A stretch of 64,000 nt of DNA from Peromyscus leucopus (GCF_004664715.2 NC_051079.1:54750503-54814502); one strand, 5' to 3'. Shown: positions 1 through 11,499, counted from the stretch's first letter. Notes: generated by a model from the sequence alone, not told the origin. Numbers and translations are program-made.

Positions 1-1940
1 TAATTAAACTCAGTGGGCCACGTGCAAAAAGAAGAAACGGAGGTAGGAGGGAGTTGTGGAGAAGTGGAGGAGCCGGGGAGGAAGCGGGCGTGAGAGGGGG
101 TGGGGGAGGTGTGAAATAACTAAAATTCATTTTTAAAAAGTGAGAGCAGAGAGCCCCGAGCCCAAGCAAGGTGAGGTTGTTTGTTTGTTTGTTTGTTTGT
201 TTGTTTGTTTTATCATAGCCGAGGTTGGGGCAAGGGGATTTCCAGGGTTCAGGACCCTGATTGGCCAACATTTGTCTAGGGGTATAGGGAATGTTTGGAA
301 TGTCAGGTACTTCCCCTTAGATGCTGGCCCTCCCTAGGTGATGTCAGTTTATGGCTTTTCCTGGGTCCAGGTGTTACCTGCCAGAAGCTGTGTCTGGATC
401 TCTAAGCCTGCGTGGCCAAGCTGTTCTCCCTCCCCCGCCCCCTCCCATCCCCAGTGGCCTTTATCTGCTGAACAACTCACCAGTCCATCTGTGTACATCA
501 CTCTTGGCTTTCCTGTCTTCCAAGCTCTCAACAGAATGCCTGTTAAGCTCAATCTCTGCATTCTAGAAGCTTCGGTAAGTGGCAGCTCCAAGCCCTCCCA
601 TGTTTCTCTCTCAAACTAGTCTTAAAGGCCTACAAAACTTTATGGTGCTGTTCGTCACAGCGACAGCCCCACTTTTTGGTCCTGATTTTCTTAGTTACTT
701 CTTCTGTTACTGTGATAAACAAGGGGTGGGGGGGGGGCGTGCTCTTTGGTTTGAAATGATACAGTCCATCCTGGCAGGGACCGCATGGTGGCAGGAGAGT
801 CTTGCAGTGTTGCTGTGTGAGTGTGAGGTAGCTGGCTACCTCCTGTCAGCAGTTAGGAAACAGAGCTGTGGCTGATGTTGACCATTGTCTGAGCAAGGAG
901 CTGCTAAATGCTGTGTGCTTCCTTTTCTGGCCAGTGTTTTCTGTAACTGTGTCAATGTCTCGACAGAGGGCCAATTGTCAGACGTTCCCCCAGAGCACTA
1001 GAACTTAGTAGAAGAATAAGATTCTAAGAATTCAGCGACATAGCGTTTCCACACAGCACAGAAGGCCGGGCCAGTAAGTGGGCAATAAAGTTAGGTCAGC
1101 AACAGCCTCAACTGAGCCTGAGAGTGGATAAACCCTGGGAAGAGACAGCCTGCTTTGGGTTTCAAGGTCAACTGGGGAAGACTTGAAACTGCCCAAGGTT
1201 AAAATATAAATAAGGCAGCTCTTCTGCCCAGGTGCCATAGAACAAGCCTTCACACGAGAAACAGTGATCTGATGTCTGCCACCCACTCACTGGCTTCCCA
1301 AGCCTTAAGCCTAAGTGTGATGTTCAAATACTCTGCCTCCACATAGGCCAGTGTTCAAACCCCTCTCTGTGCAGTCTTTGTTTCTGGCTAAGAGCATGCA
1401 TATTCTGTGATGGTCTCTCTGGCCTCTGAGTCCTTCACCCTACTAAAGATCAGGTCATTGGTGAATTCTGGAAAGTGATGGAGAGAATAAATTTTGAAGT
1501 AAGCAAATGTGTGCTCCCGATTCATTAAGGAAATTACAGATTTACCAATCATTGTACATGCACGACCACCTGGAAAATGCTCATGAAATTATAACACATA
1601 AAATTACACTCCTTAGTACAGTGGACCAAAAGTCACTCTCATTTTACAAGTTACATATATCTGTCCCACTGAAAGACTTTAAAGACTTAATAAGCCTGGC
1701 AAACTTCCACTGGAAAGAAAAGACCTCACTGAACTTGAGACCTGTCAGCTTGAAGGTGATGATGTAGAACGTCCTCCTTTCATTTCCTCCTTGCAATCAT
1801 CTTTTTCCTCCTAACTGTGGTGCTCACTCTAAAGTGAAGACCCTATGAATATGGTCATGAATGGCTTGTTCTAAGTTACCAGGACACCAGCAGCAAAGCG
1901 ATTCCTCAGCAAAAGAGAACTCATTAAAAAATGAAATTCT
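1..1940. other. Intergenic DNA, mostly unique, no gene seen
   Basis: Apart from a (GTTT)n microsatellite at 177-210 I recognise no repeat family or coding exon here. The open frames are short, overlap on both strands and have no recognisable protein. Confidence 0.5.
177..210 (+). repeat. (GTTT)n microsatellite
   Basis: About eight uninterrupted GTTT units. Confidence 0.95.
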
Positions 1941-1946
1941 GACCCA

Positions 1947-2125
1947 GGTGGTGGTGGTGGTGGTGGTGGTGGTGGTGGTGGTGGTGGTGGTACACGCCTT
2001 TAATCCCAGCACTCAGTGGGCAGAGTTAATCGGATCTCTCCGAGTTCAAGGCCACACTGGTCTACAAAGGGAGTTCCAGGACAATCGGGGCTACACAGAG
2101 AAACCCTGTCTCAAACAGGAAAAAA
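1947..2125 (+). repeat. B1 SINE with a (GGT)n-expanded head
   Basis: The usual ggtggtgg head of B1 has grown into about 15 GGT units (1947-1991). A B1 body follows with cctttaatcccagcac and the 3' part acagagaaaccctgtctc. Confidence 0.9.
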
Positions 2126-2370
2126 AAGAAATTCTGCAGCCAGGGCTTGTTGCACAAATCCTAAATGGTCTTATAATAAAAACCCCGGAAACAGATATTG
2201 GGGTAAATGCTGAAAAATCAGAGAGACAAAGGAGCAAGCCACAGCCACTCCTCACCTCGCCAACAAATCCTCAGCCTGAATACCCCCGAGTCCTCAGCCA
2301 ACCTAGTTCCCGCCTCCTCACACCTTATATGCCTTTCTCTGCCCAGCCATATCATTTCCTGTTTCAACCT

Positions 2371-2552
2371 TCCTAGTGCTGGGATTAAAGGAGTGTGCCA
2401 CCACTGCCTGGCTCTGTTTCTTTTTTAGACTGGATTAATCTCGTGTAGCCCAGTGTGGCCTTGAACTCACAGAAATCCAGACTGATCTCTGCCTCTGCTT
2501 CCTGAGTGCTAGGATTAAAGGTGTGTGCCGCCACTGCCTGCCCTCTGTGGCT
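2371..2552 (-). repeat. Two adjacent antisense B1 fragments
   Basis: A truncated antisense B1 head (2371-2413) is followed by a longer antisense B1 (about 2427-2552). Both end in the complement of the cctttaatcc head region. Confidence 0.75.
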
Positions 2553-2604
2553 GGCTCTTTTCTCTGATCTTCAGGCAAGCTTTATTTCCTAGATTACAAA
2601 TATA

Positions 2605-2925
2605 TTACCACAAGGGCTACTCAGAGAAACCCTGTCTCGAGAACAATAAACAAATAGAAAAAGAAAGAAAGAGAGAGACATTCTGGGGCTGATGGTGAGT
2701 TGTTGGATAAAGGGTTGGCTGTGCAAGCACGAAGACCAGAGTTCAGATCTTGAACATCCACACAAAAGCTGGGCAGGGGTGGGGAGGAGGAGGACTCTTA
2801 TATCCCCAGGGCTGGGAGGGCAGAGACAGAAGGAGCCTAGTGCTTTGCTGGCCGGCCAGCCTAGTGAACAACAGGCTTCTGGTTCAATGAAGAAACCCAG
2901 TTTCAAAAAGTAAGGTTAACAGAGA
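2605..2925 (+). repeat. B1 3' fragment followed by a B4/B3-like SINE
   Basis: The block 2605-2660 is a B1 tail (gagaaaccctgtctcg plus an A-rich run). After it, 2680-2925 has a tRNA-like opening and a B1-like distal half, as in ID-B1 (B4) elements. Boundaries are approximate. Confidence 0.55.
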
Positions 2926-2974
2926 GGAAGACATCCCTACGTCAATCTCTAACTTCCACAGGTGCATGCAGGGG

Positions 2975-3145
2975 CACACACCCACACATACACACAACAT
3001 GCACACACATTACACACACACAACACACACACACACACACACATTCATACACACACATTACACACACAACACACACATTCAACACACACAACATACACAC
3101 ATTACATATACACATACAACACACACACATATACACACATATTCA
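2975..3145 (+). repeat. Long interrupted (CA)n microsatellite
   Basis: About 170 bases of CA-rich repeat with TA and TT interruptions. Confidence 0.95.
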
Positions 3146-3194
3146 CCAAAGCACAAAGAAACGCTGATATTATTAGACATTCTAGCTTAGGAAT

Positions 3195-3300
3195 TGGAAA
3201 CCTTGACCTGAGGTCCTAGTCAGCTGTGTGACACAGGACAATTCATTTACCTTCCTGAGAGCTTTGGGCCCTGCTCCTTTAAAATGAGAGAGGAAAATAA
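3195..3300 (+). repeat. MIR SINE
   Basis: It contains agctgtgtgac followed by a diverged core and aaaatgaga, the order seen in the mammal-wide MIR family. It is an ancient element, much more diverged than the surrounding rodent SINEs. Confidence 0.7.
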
Positions 3301-3429
3301 AGGAAATCAGAGAAATGGACCTTGTGCCCACTAACACACTTTGTAACTTTCCCAATTGTATGTTCTTAATTGTCTTTGCAGATACCCATAAACACGATTT
3401 CTCCTCCAGAGTTTAACATTCAAGTCTTG

Positions 3430-3715
3430 GTTCCTTTTTTCTCAGGGCAATGGGGGTGAGTATGTGTGGAGGCCAGATGCTGATGTCTGGTGTCTTCACT
3501 TTCCACTGTCCACCTCAGTTTCAGGAGATGGGGTCTTTCAGTGAACTTGGAGATCTCTGACAGGCAGCAGCCCCAGGATCCAAATTTGTTCACTTCCCTA
3601 TCACCAGGCCTATGGTTACAGAGATGACTGGTCATGTCTGTCTTTTACTTGTGTGCCAGAGATCCCAATATTTTGTGTGGGAGGTAGTTTACTGACTGAG
3701 CTATCACCCCGCTCA
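3430..3715 (-). repeat. B4/RSINE1-like SINE, antisense
   Basis: Order: gtgtggaggccaga, a long middle segment, then a tRNA-derived end with actgactgagctatcacc. This matches the reverse strand of the composite tRNA-B1 SINE family. Confidence 0.6.
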
Positions 3716-3909
3716 AGACCTGGTTTCTGTAGCCAGAAGCTCCAAACAGGCCAGAGATACAGAACTAGAATCATCAACATGGCTAAGTTGAAGGGGTATT
3801 AATGGCAGGCATTGAGACTGAATGCAGCTCCATGATGAGGATTGTGGTTTTGACACAGGCACAGAGGCCAGAGAGACCACATGCCTGGTGATTCTCCAAA
3901 GGGGGAAAA

Positions 3910-4020
3910 CTGGGTCTGGTAGTGCATATCTATAATCCCAACACTCAGGAGACTGAGTCAGGAACATCAACAAGATCAAGGCCTGTGTGGCTACCAGAGA
4001 GCCTGTCTCAAAAAAGTTAA
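3910..4020 (+). repeat. Old, diverged B1 SINE
   Basis: A diverged head (tctataatcccaacactcag) and tail (gagcctgtctcaaaaaag) are recognisable. Confidence 0.65.
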
Positions 4021-4223
4021 AATAATATCTGGCAATCTAGAGTAATCCAAACGATATAGGTCATGCCATGGTCCGGCTGATTTCCATGTGTATACCCCGT
4101 CAGAGTTTCAGAAAAGAATGTATTTCAACCCCAGTTCAGGAGGCAATAGGGACCAGTGGTGAGGGTGGTGAAAGAATTCACCTGTTGTAGATTATTATTT
4201 TAAGATGTGTTACATTTATGCGG

Positions 4224-4417
4224 TGGAACTTTTTTTAAAAAAAGATGTATTTATTATGTATACAGTGTTCTGCCTGCATATATGCCTGGGCACCAGAAGA
4301 GGACATTAGATCCCATGATAGATGGTTGTGAGCCACCATGCGGTTGCTGGGAATTGAACTCAGGACCTCTGGAAGAACAGCTAATGCTCTTAACTTCTGC
4401 GCCATCTCTCCAGCCCC
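4224..4417 (-). repeat. B2 SINE, antisense, nested in the solo LTR
   Basis: It runs from a T/A-rich end with tttattatgtatac to the complement of the Pol III head (gccatctctccagcccc). Confidence 0.9.
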
Positions 4418-4847
4418 AGAACATTTGTTTTAATGATGCAAAGATGTGTTGCATTCTTTTATGTTGCATTTGTTCAACTGTGAAGCTGTGTTACTTTGCC
4501 TGTCTAAAACACCTGATGATCTAATAAAGAGCTGAACAGCCAATAGTGAGGAGAAAGGATAGGCGGGGCTGGCAGCAGAGAGAATAGATAGAAGGAGAAA
4601 TCTGGGAGGGAAAGAAGAAAGCAAGAGAACAAGGAGAGGAGGACTCCAGGGGCCAGCCACCCAGCAACCCAGCCACCCAGACACCCAGCCACCCAGCCAT
4701 ACACGGAGTAAGAGCAAAAGTAAGATACACAGAAGTAAGAAAAGGAAAAAGCCCAGAGGCAAAAGGTAGAAAGGATGACTGAAAGTTAAGCTGGCCAGCA
4801 ACAAGCCAAGCTAAGCCCAGGCATTTATGATTAAGAATAAGCTTCTG

Positions 4848-4997
4848 GGCCAGGCAGTGGTGGCGCACGCCTTTAGTCCCAGCACTCAGGAGGCAGAGCC
4901 AGGAGGATCTCTGTGAGTTCGAGGCCAGCCTGGTCTACAGAGCGACATCCAGGACAGGCACCAAAACTACACAGAGAAACCCTGTCTCAAAAAAACC

Positions 4998-5028
<31 letters not shown>

Positions 5029-5036
5029 AGCCTCCG
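4848..5036 (+). repeat. B1 SINE with poly(A), nested in the solo LTR
   Basis: Full-length B1 with the tail form caggacaggcaccaaaac, followed by a long A run. An imperfect target duplication flanks it: aataagcttctg (4836-4847) against aataagcctccg (5025-5036). The LTR sequence continues correctly across the insertion. Confidence 0.92.
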
Positions 5037-5111
5037 TGTGTGATTTATATGAGAACTGGGTGGTGCTCCCAACAAAGAACAGAGAGCCAAAACAGTAAAC
5101 AACCAACAACA

Positions 5112-5754
5112 TTCACCCGATCAGGAAAGGGCGGAGATAGAAGGCTTATTAAACACCGCTGGCAGAACAGAGAAACTACATTCTAAAGGACTGCACTTCA
5201 GGAAGTGTTTCTAAATGGACAGTCAGGCCATGTTTTAATGCCACAGTGCCCTCAAGCCATTTCAATTAGGGCTCATTACGGTTACCAACAGCCTGGCCTT
5301 GAGGCAATGAGACTCAACCATGACCACAGTCCTAGACAGTCATCCACATCAACCCACTAAAGGATTCAGCAGAAAAATGACTAGTTCCAGTATTGAAATA
5401 CTCTTGTTATGTGTCTATTTTGTGGGTATATGTGTTTGAGTGTGGTGCAGGTGAGTGAGGTGTATATGGGGGAGGGGATCCTGCCCATGTGGCATACGGA
5501 GGCCACAAGAGGACACTGGATTTCTACTGTCACTCTTTAACCTAGTTTGAGACCCGGTTTTTCATTTTCCTGTTCCTTTATTGATAATCTCCTTCTGAGC
5601 ATATTCCTATCTGGACCCCCATCACTAGGAAAGACAATGCTCCTTAAAAGTATGTTTAAAAAAGGGGGGCAGGAGGGGGGAGAACAAGGGAATCCGTGGC
5701 TGATATGTAAAATTAAATTAAATTATAAAATAAAATAAAAAATAAAAAAATTTA
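5112..5754. other. Intergenic DNA, largely unassigned
   Basis: I see a probable antisense B4-like fragment at about 5410-5530 (gtgtggtgcaggtgag to ggccacaagaggacac). The rest is unassigned. No exon is supported. Confidence 0.35.
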
Positions 5755-5920
5755 AAAAAAAAAAAAAAAGCCAGGTGGTGGCACACCTTTAATCCCAGCA
5801 CTCTGGAGGCCAAGGCAGGCTTGTCTCTGAGTTTGAGGCCAGACTACATACAGAGAGTTCCAGAACAGCCAGAGCCACACAGAGAAACCCTGCGTCAAAA
5901 ACAAAATAAAACAAAAGGTA
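5755..5920 (+). repeat. A-rich run and B1 SINE
   Basis: An A/T-rich run precedes a B1 starting ccaggtggtggcacacc at about 5770 and ending near 5915. Confidence 0.88.
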
Positions 5921-6019
5921 AAGAGTGGAGATGGCCTTGGAGCCGTAAGGATGGCTCAGTGGAAAAGAATATCAGGAGCTGGCCACACAGGGCTGGACTC
6001 GGGACTCAGGGAACTATGT

Positions 6020-6690
6020 GGAAGAAGAGGTAGAAAGATTCTAACAGCCAATAAAGACTCCAAGGAAACAGTGCCTTCCAGACCCAGCAGGACTGATGTT
6101 CATCTGACCTCACAGAGACTGTGGCAGCATGCGCAGGGCCTGCACAGGTTCAAGCCAGAGTGGGGGTCCCAACACTGCAGGGGGACTGGATACGAACCCC
6201 CATCCCTAACTCAGAAGCTATCTCCAGTGGCAACCACTGGCAAAGGAAAAATTAGTTTTCTCCAATGGCGTTGAGTTTACAGACCATCCTAGGGGAGGCT
6301 CCATGGCCAGCAGTAAATGTTTTGGGGGATGTTTTGTCCTATAACGCTTTATTTGGGCTTTTTAAACCTTCCTTGTTTTTTGCTTATCTATTATGGTTTC
6401 TAATTTTGTGTTTTCTTGGGTTTTGTGCACGTACATGTGTATGTGTCTGAGTGTGCATGTGTTTCTTGTGCTTTTTCTGTGGGTTTTGTTTTGACTTTTT
6501 TTTTCTGTTTGCTTGCTTTGTTTTATTCTGTTTTTGGGGGGGTGGGGGACTGGTTTTTTGTTTGTTTGTTTGTTTGTTGCCTGTTGTTTTCTAAAGAGAA
6601 AGAAGGCTTGAAATTGGATGGGTGGAGAGGTGGAGAGGGTCTGGGAGATGAGGAAAAGAAAAACTGTGATCAGAATATATTTTATCAAAA
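6020..6690 (+). mobile_element. L1 (rodent Lx-like) 3' UTR fragment
   Basis: It begins with ccaaggaaacagtgcc and passes through a T/G-rich polypyrimidine tract (about 6470-6590). It ends in the typical L1 3' terminus with gggagatgaggaaaag and an A/T tail. A second copy of the same 3' UTR is at 11500-12140, and the two confirm each other. Confidence 0.8.
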
Positions 6691-6702
6691 AATATTTTCA
6701 GA

Positions 6703-6868
6703 CCGGGTGGTGGTGGCACATGCCTTTAATCCCAACATTCAGGAGGCAGAGGCAGGCAGATCTCTGCAAGTTCGAGGCTAGCCTGGGCTACAGAGTGAGT
6801 TCCAGGACAGGCTCCAAGCTACACAGAGAAACCCTGTCTCAAAATCAAAAAAAAAAAAAAAAAAAATC
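6703..6868 (+). repeat. B1 SINE
   Basis: Full-length B1 (tggtggtggcacatgcc head, acacagagaaaccctgtctc tail) inserted directly after the L1 3' end. Confidence 0.92.
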
Positions 6869-6874
6869 AATTAA

Positions 6875-7013
6875 GAAAGATTCTTATTGCTCTTGCAGAA
6901 GACCTGAGTTAGGTTCCCAGCATCCACATTGGGCAGCTCACAATCACCCATAACTCCAACCCCAGAGGGATCTGCCACCTCTGACTTCCACAGTTACCTG
7001 TACTCACATGCAT

Positions 7014-7059
<46 letters not shown>

Positions 7060-7062
7060 CAC
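6875..7062 (+). repeat. B2/B3-type SINE fragment ending in (CA)n
   Basis: It has the B3-like body agaagacctgagttaggttcc and a terminal (CA)n from about 7011. Confidence 0.7.
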
Positions 7063-7574
7063 ACACACATTTTAAAAACTATTAATAATAAATATTTTTC
7101 CTAAAAGAGTGAAGATAGCCAGATTGGTTGCAGGCCAAGCCCTGTGGAGTGTGTCACAGGCACTGACCTGGCTCGGTGGGCTTTGATGGTATCTTCTTCC
7201 CAAGCAGGCATATCAACCAATATTTATATAAGACTGGGGGGAGGGTGCTGGTCTTCAAGTAAACATTATCACCTTGGCCCTGGCTGGACTATTAGAAATG
7301 GGTCTGAGGTCTCAAGAAAAAGACCACACAATCCCAAGTCATTTCAGCAGACAAGAAGTTACTTCTACAGAACAGTGTGCAGCCATGCTCAAGCAAGCAA
7401 GCACACCTTCCCATGCCAAACACTGGGTCTGTCTTCCTAAAGGAAGGGGGTTCTGTAAGGTGGTCAGAGCTCAGTTTCACGTTCTGATGTGACTGGTAAT
7501 ACATAGAGGAGCAGAGTCTAGAGGAAAGTGAAACTTGAGTCTACATTTTGATTTCAAGAAGTGCTGACCCTGGG
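7063..7574. other. Intergenic DNA, unassigned
   Basis: No repeat family, exon or RNA gene is recognised. Open frames on both strands are short and overlap. Confidence 0.35.
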
Positions 7575-7780
7575 GGCAACAGAGATGGTTAGGTGGTTAG
7601 AAGTGCTCACTGCCCTCCCAGAGGATTCAGGCCTGATTCTCAGTCCTCATGTCTGGTGACTCACAATCTCCTGTAACTCCAGCTCCAGGGGAACCTGATG
7701 CCCTCTTCTGGACTCCTTGGCACCTGTACACATGTGCACAGACCCACACATACACACATTCAATTTAAGAATATATTAAA
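7575..7780 (+). repeat. B3-type SINE
   Basis: A tRNA-derived opening (caacagagatggttaggtgg) is followed by the B2/B3 body and a CA-rich end. It carries the complement of ccagaagagggc at 7700-7711. Confidence 0.75.
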
Positions 7781-7781
7781 G

Positions 7782-7935
7782 CTGGGGCAGTGGTAGTGCA
7801 GGCCTTTAATTCCAGCAGAGGCAGGCAAAGCTCTGAGTTCGAGGCCAGCCTGGTCTGCAGAGAGAGTTCCAGGACAGCCAGAGCTACAAAGAGAAACCCT
7901 GTCTTGAAACAACAACAAAAGAATAAAATAAATCC
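7782..7935 (+). repeat. B1 SINE
   Basis: Slightly deleted B1 with a gcctttaattccagc head and an agagaaaccctgtcttg tail. Confidence 0.9.
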
Positions 7936-8486
7936 TCTTATACATATGGTTAGCTCAAAGATCAAGTAAAAAAAACAAAACAAAACAAAACCTCAACACA
8001 TAAACACATTTCTTAGGAATGGAAGGTGCTGTGCGTGGGGAGCTAATTGCCAGGCTCAATCCCTAGCTGCAGCCACACACAGGGACAAAAGGAGAGAGGG
8101 ATTCCAGCTGGATAAAGATAGCAAACGGCCTCTTGTGGTTTCCCAGATAGACTACAAATGTGCCTACATCTGCCATACCAAGTGTTTGCTCCCTGCAGTG
8201 TTGACCGACCTGAAGAGCAGATGGATGAGCCTAATAAAACTAGTTCAGCCAGTTGGCACAACTAATTCAAAGCTGCTGCCTTAAACACTCTCCCCAACAG
8301 ACAATTCATGGAATCAGCCTCAGCGTCCAAACAACAGAGGATTGGGTCAGGATAAAGAGGAGAGCTGTGTCACCTACAGGAAAATGAATACAGTGAGAGG
8401 TGCGTATGGAGTGTATTAACCCAATCTCAAACAAACATCACGTTTTCCCGCCTTTGTGGTTCCTAGATTTCTTTATAGACATACAT
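7936..8486. other. Intergenic DNA, unassigned
   Basis: Contains an A/C-rich run near 7968-7992. No exon or repeat family is recognised. Confidence 0.3.
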
Positions 8487-8694
8487 AAAATCTCATATGA
8501 GGGCTGGAGAGATGGCTCAGCGGTTAAGAGCACTGGCTGCTCTTCCAAAGGTCCTGAGTTCAATTCCCAGCAACCACATGGTGGCTCACAACGGTCTATA
8601 GTGAGATCTGGTGTCCTCTTCTGGCCTGCAGGCAGACATGCAGGCAGAACACTGTATACATAATAAATAAATCTTTAAAAAAAATCTCATATGA
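8487..8694 (+). repeat. B2 SINE with perfect 14-bp target duplication
   Basis: The B2 body (8501-8680) starts gggctggagagatggctcag, keeping the A-box region, and ends in aataaataaatcttt plus A's. It is flanked by aaaatctcatatga at 8487-8500 and 8681-8694. The perfect duplication and low divergence suggest a recent insertion. Confidence 0.95.
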
Positions 8695-8929
8695 ATATAT
8701 GTCATAAAAGTGAAAGTAAAATCATCTAGGGAAACAAGGGTACTAGTTTCCTTAATTCTAGGAGGCAGAGGGGGAGAGGGGGCAGAAAACTTGAGGGAGT
8801 GTGCCCAACATATTATACTTGTAAAAAAAAAAAAAAAAAAAACTTCAAAATCAATACATTTCTCAAACTCTGCTTGGTGTTAACTTTGTAGCTTGTTTTT
8901 TAGTCTGTAATTGAAACCTACCCTAGCCA

Positions 8930-9295
8930 AGCCAGGCCTGGTGGTACCCACCTACAACCCCAGCACTTCAGAGGCAGAAGCCAGAGGCTAACATGTTCAA
9001 AGCCAGCCCTGTATCACAGTGAGATTCTGTGTAGAGAGTCCGGGAGAGAAAGAAGGACAAACATAATATGTTGTCTCTGTTTGTTGGAGGTTTTTGTTGG
9101 TGGTGGTGGTGGTTGGTTAGTTTCTGTTTGTTTTGTTTTGTTGTCTGTTTTGGTGTGTGTGTGTGTGTGTGTGTGTGTTGTGGTACTGAATTGAATTATG
9201 TAACCTAGACAGGCCTTGAATTCTGGAAGCTCCTGCCTCCTCCCCACCCCAGGTGCTGGAATCTAAGAAGTGTATCACCATGCCTAGCAATATTA
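8930..9295. repeat. Diverged B1 (+), (GT)n, diverged B1 (-)
   Basis: A degraded sense B1 spans about 8930-9050, a G/T-rich tract with (GT)n is at 9152-9179, and a degraded antisense B1 spans about 9180-9295. Confidence 0.6.
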
Positions 9296-9639
9296 AATTC
9301 TTGATTTACCACTACAGCTGAAATGCGCAGTAAAGTGCCTTAAACAGAACATAACTGATCAACAGGTGACTGGACTTGGATTCATTAAAAAAACAAAAGG
9401 TCGGCAGTTTATTTTGATGGGGATTTGAGGGTGTGTTTCTGCGTGTCGAGGAGAACAGGGCATATGGTTCCTGCAGCTGTTCTCACTTAAGAACTTGTGA
9501 TTTCACTTCTGCAGACAGCTCCACAGTCCGTGTTCCTGACCAAGGAATGTTCTCTGTAAGGCAGAGACGTGACTCCTCAGCCTTGCTCTGCGCCATCCAG
9601 AAGGAAATTGTTAAAACACCTCCAGCTTTGTCTTTCTGA

Positions 9640-9716
9640 ATGAGCTGAGGCCCGAACCCAGGGCCTTCTGCTTGCTAGGCAAGCGTTCAACCACTGAGCT
9701 AAATCCCCAACCCCAT
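9640..9716 (-). repeat. ID SINE, antisense
   Basis: Complement of the tRNA-Ala-derived ID element, with gcttgctaggcaagcg and ccactgagctaaatcccc (internal Pol III promoter region). Confidence 0.92.
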
Positions 9717-10174
9717 CTTTCTGAATTCTTGACTCTCATCTGTATACGTGTCTTCACTGCAGAGATTTGTAAGTGGGTAGCCATTCCAGCTTTGATCTGG
9801 AAGTCCCAACCCCCATTGAGGCTTCGGTAACTGTCACGCCTACAAGGCGGGGCCGAGAGAGGACTCTGAAGACCCGAGATCTGGATGTGCAGGCTCTCTC
9901 GGTTCCTGGACCCTGGACGCTGGAGGTAGACTGAGCAGAGTTCTCCAGAGAACACTGCCGGACTGCGCTACACCTTTCCCAGACCTTGCAACCTACCCAT
10001 CCCTTCATTTGTAAGTTACCCCACAAAATAAACCTCCCTTTTAACTACGTGGAGTTGCCTTAATAATTTCACCAGTAGAGATTAACAAAATGCTTTTGGC
10101 ATAAGCATATATAGTGGAAATATGATTCAAGACTACAAGAAAAAGCGTAAGATTTCTGCTGTTTTTCCATGAGG
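9717..10174. other. Intergenic DNA, unassigned
   Basis: Near 9835-9960 the sequence is mildly CpG-containing. An aataaa is present at 10027, but no exon supports it as a gene end. Confidence 0.3.
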
Positions 10175-10390
10175 AGGTTGAATCCAAGGCCTCATGAATG
10201 CTAGGTAAGCCCTCTACCACTGACCTGTACTCCCAACCTTGATTTGATTTTTGAGACAAGGTCTCACTATGTGGTCACGGCTGACCTGGAACTCACTAGA
10301 TCAGGATGGCCTTGAACTCACAGAGATCCACCTGCCTCTGCCCCTGGAGTGCTTGGATTAAAGAAGTGCAAAATCATACCCAACTGATAT
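10175..10390 (-). repeat. B4-like composite SINE, antisense
   Basis: An antisense ID-like part (ctctaccactgacctgtactcc) is followed by an antisense B1 part (10246-10390). Together they make the ID-B1 order of B4. Confidence 0.7.
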
Positions 10391-10404
10391 TTCTATTATT
10401 AAGC

Positions 10405-10495
10405 TTGTTTGGGTCGAGGATATAGGCCAGCATTAAAATATTTGCCTAGCTGTGTGAGGCTCTCAGTTCAGTTCCCAGGACTGCAAAAATAAAAC
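10405..10495 (+). repeat. ID-like SINE
   Basis: Diverged sense ID: ggccagcattaaaatatttgcctagc followed by a cagttcccagg B-box-like stretch and an A-rich end. Confidence 0.55.
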
Positions 10496-10640
10496 AAAGA
10501 AACACGAGAAGAAGCAGGGTAGAGAGGGAGAGAGAGAAAGGAAGAGAGGAAGAGAGAGGAAGGAAGGAAGGAAGGAAGGAAGGAAGGAAGGAAGGAAGGA
10601 AGGAAGGAAGGAAGGAAGGACAGAAGGATGGAAGAAGGGA
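10496..10640 (+). repeat. Purine tract with (GGAA)n
   Basis: A GA-rich lead is followed by about 16 GGAA/AAGG units at 10557-10620. Confidence 0.95.
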
Positions 10641-10684
10641 AAGGAAAGGAAAACAGGACCTAGAAACTCCCATGCACACCTAGT

Positions 10685-10825
10685 TCCTGCAGAGGTCAGA
10701 AGAGGGTGTTGGATCCCCTGAAACTGGAATTACAGATGGTTGCATCATGTAAGTGCTGGGAGCCTAACCCAGGCCACAGAGAGCAGCATGTACTCTTAAC
10801 CACTGAGCCATCTTCCAAGCCCCAT
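10685..10825 (-). repeat. B2 SINE, antisense, diverged
   Basis: Complement of B2: gtcagaagagggtgttggatcc to ttaaccactgagccatcttcc. Confidence 0.8.
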
Positions 10826-10914
10826 GCATCTTTTTTATTGTATGAATGCGGGGATTTGTATTTCCCTTGAACATTTTAAGAATATAGATGTAACTGCTTA
10901 GTTATAAAAGGATT

Positions 10915-11045
10915 TTTTTTTTTTTTTTTTTTGGACTGGCCTGGAACTCACTATGCAGACAAAGCTCGCCTTAAACTCTTGATTCTCGTACCTCTGGCTT
11001 CCAAGGGCTGGAATTACACATAGGCACCACCACAACTGGCTTGCC
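10915..11045 (-). repeat. B1 SINE, antisense, diverged
   Basis: A T run is followed by ctggcctggaactcactatg and a cataggcaccaccac end. Confidence 0.75.
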
Positions 11046-11072
11046 TGTTTAATTTCAATGTGCTAATAGTTA

Positions 11073-11127
11073 TAATAATAATAATAATAATAATAATATA
11101 ATAATAATAAATAATAATAATAGTTAT
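11073..11127 (+). repeat. (ATA)n/(AATA)n microsatellite
   Basis: About 18 ATA units with short interruptions. Confidence 0.95.
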
Positions 11128-11499
11128 AATGCACTCACCATTAAAGCCACCATAACTATGTAAACTTAGGAAGAACAATTTAGAGACGACTTGCAGTGAG
11201 TGAGGGCTACAAAGGATTGTTGTTTGTAGGACCAGAGGTCAAACCAAGGTCCTTCCGAATGCTAAGCGCACATTCTTGCACCGAGGCCAGCTCCAGCTCA
11301 GATATGTGGTTTGCGAAGCATTCCTTTCAAGTTATTTAAGATTACCAAGCTTGCAATCTTCATCAGAGAACTTGCAGCGATGGGAATTAACCAAGAAATC
11401 CACAACTAGACAACGCGCAGAAAGTGAGAGACTTCGGAGCACTCTGGCCTAAATGGGATGTTTTCATCAAAGTCCTTTTCTCAGGGCTCAGGGATCCAT

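Larger units (their letters stand above)
4183..5111 (+). mobile_element. Solo LTR (class II-like) with 6-bp target duplication, carrying nested SINEs
   Basis: The element starts TG at 4183 and ends CA at 5111. It is flanked by ttcacc on both sides (4177-4182 and 5112-5117). A 6-bp duplication with TG...CA ends is characteristic of ERVK-class LTRs. An antisense B2 (about 4224-4417) and a sense B1 (about 4848-5026) are inserted in it. Without them the LTR is about 550 bases. It contains a tandem block of ccagccaccca-like units near 4653-4700 and an aataaag near 4522. No retroviral genes adjoin it, so it is a solo LTR left by recombination. Confidence 0.85.

Noticed and set aside
2975..3145. CRISPR-like or telomere-like array
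   Set aside because: It is a simple CA repeat without spacers or a TTAGGG pattern.
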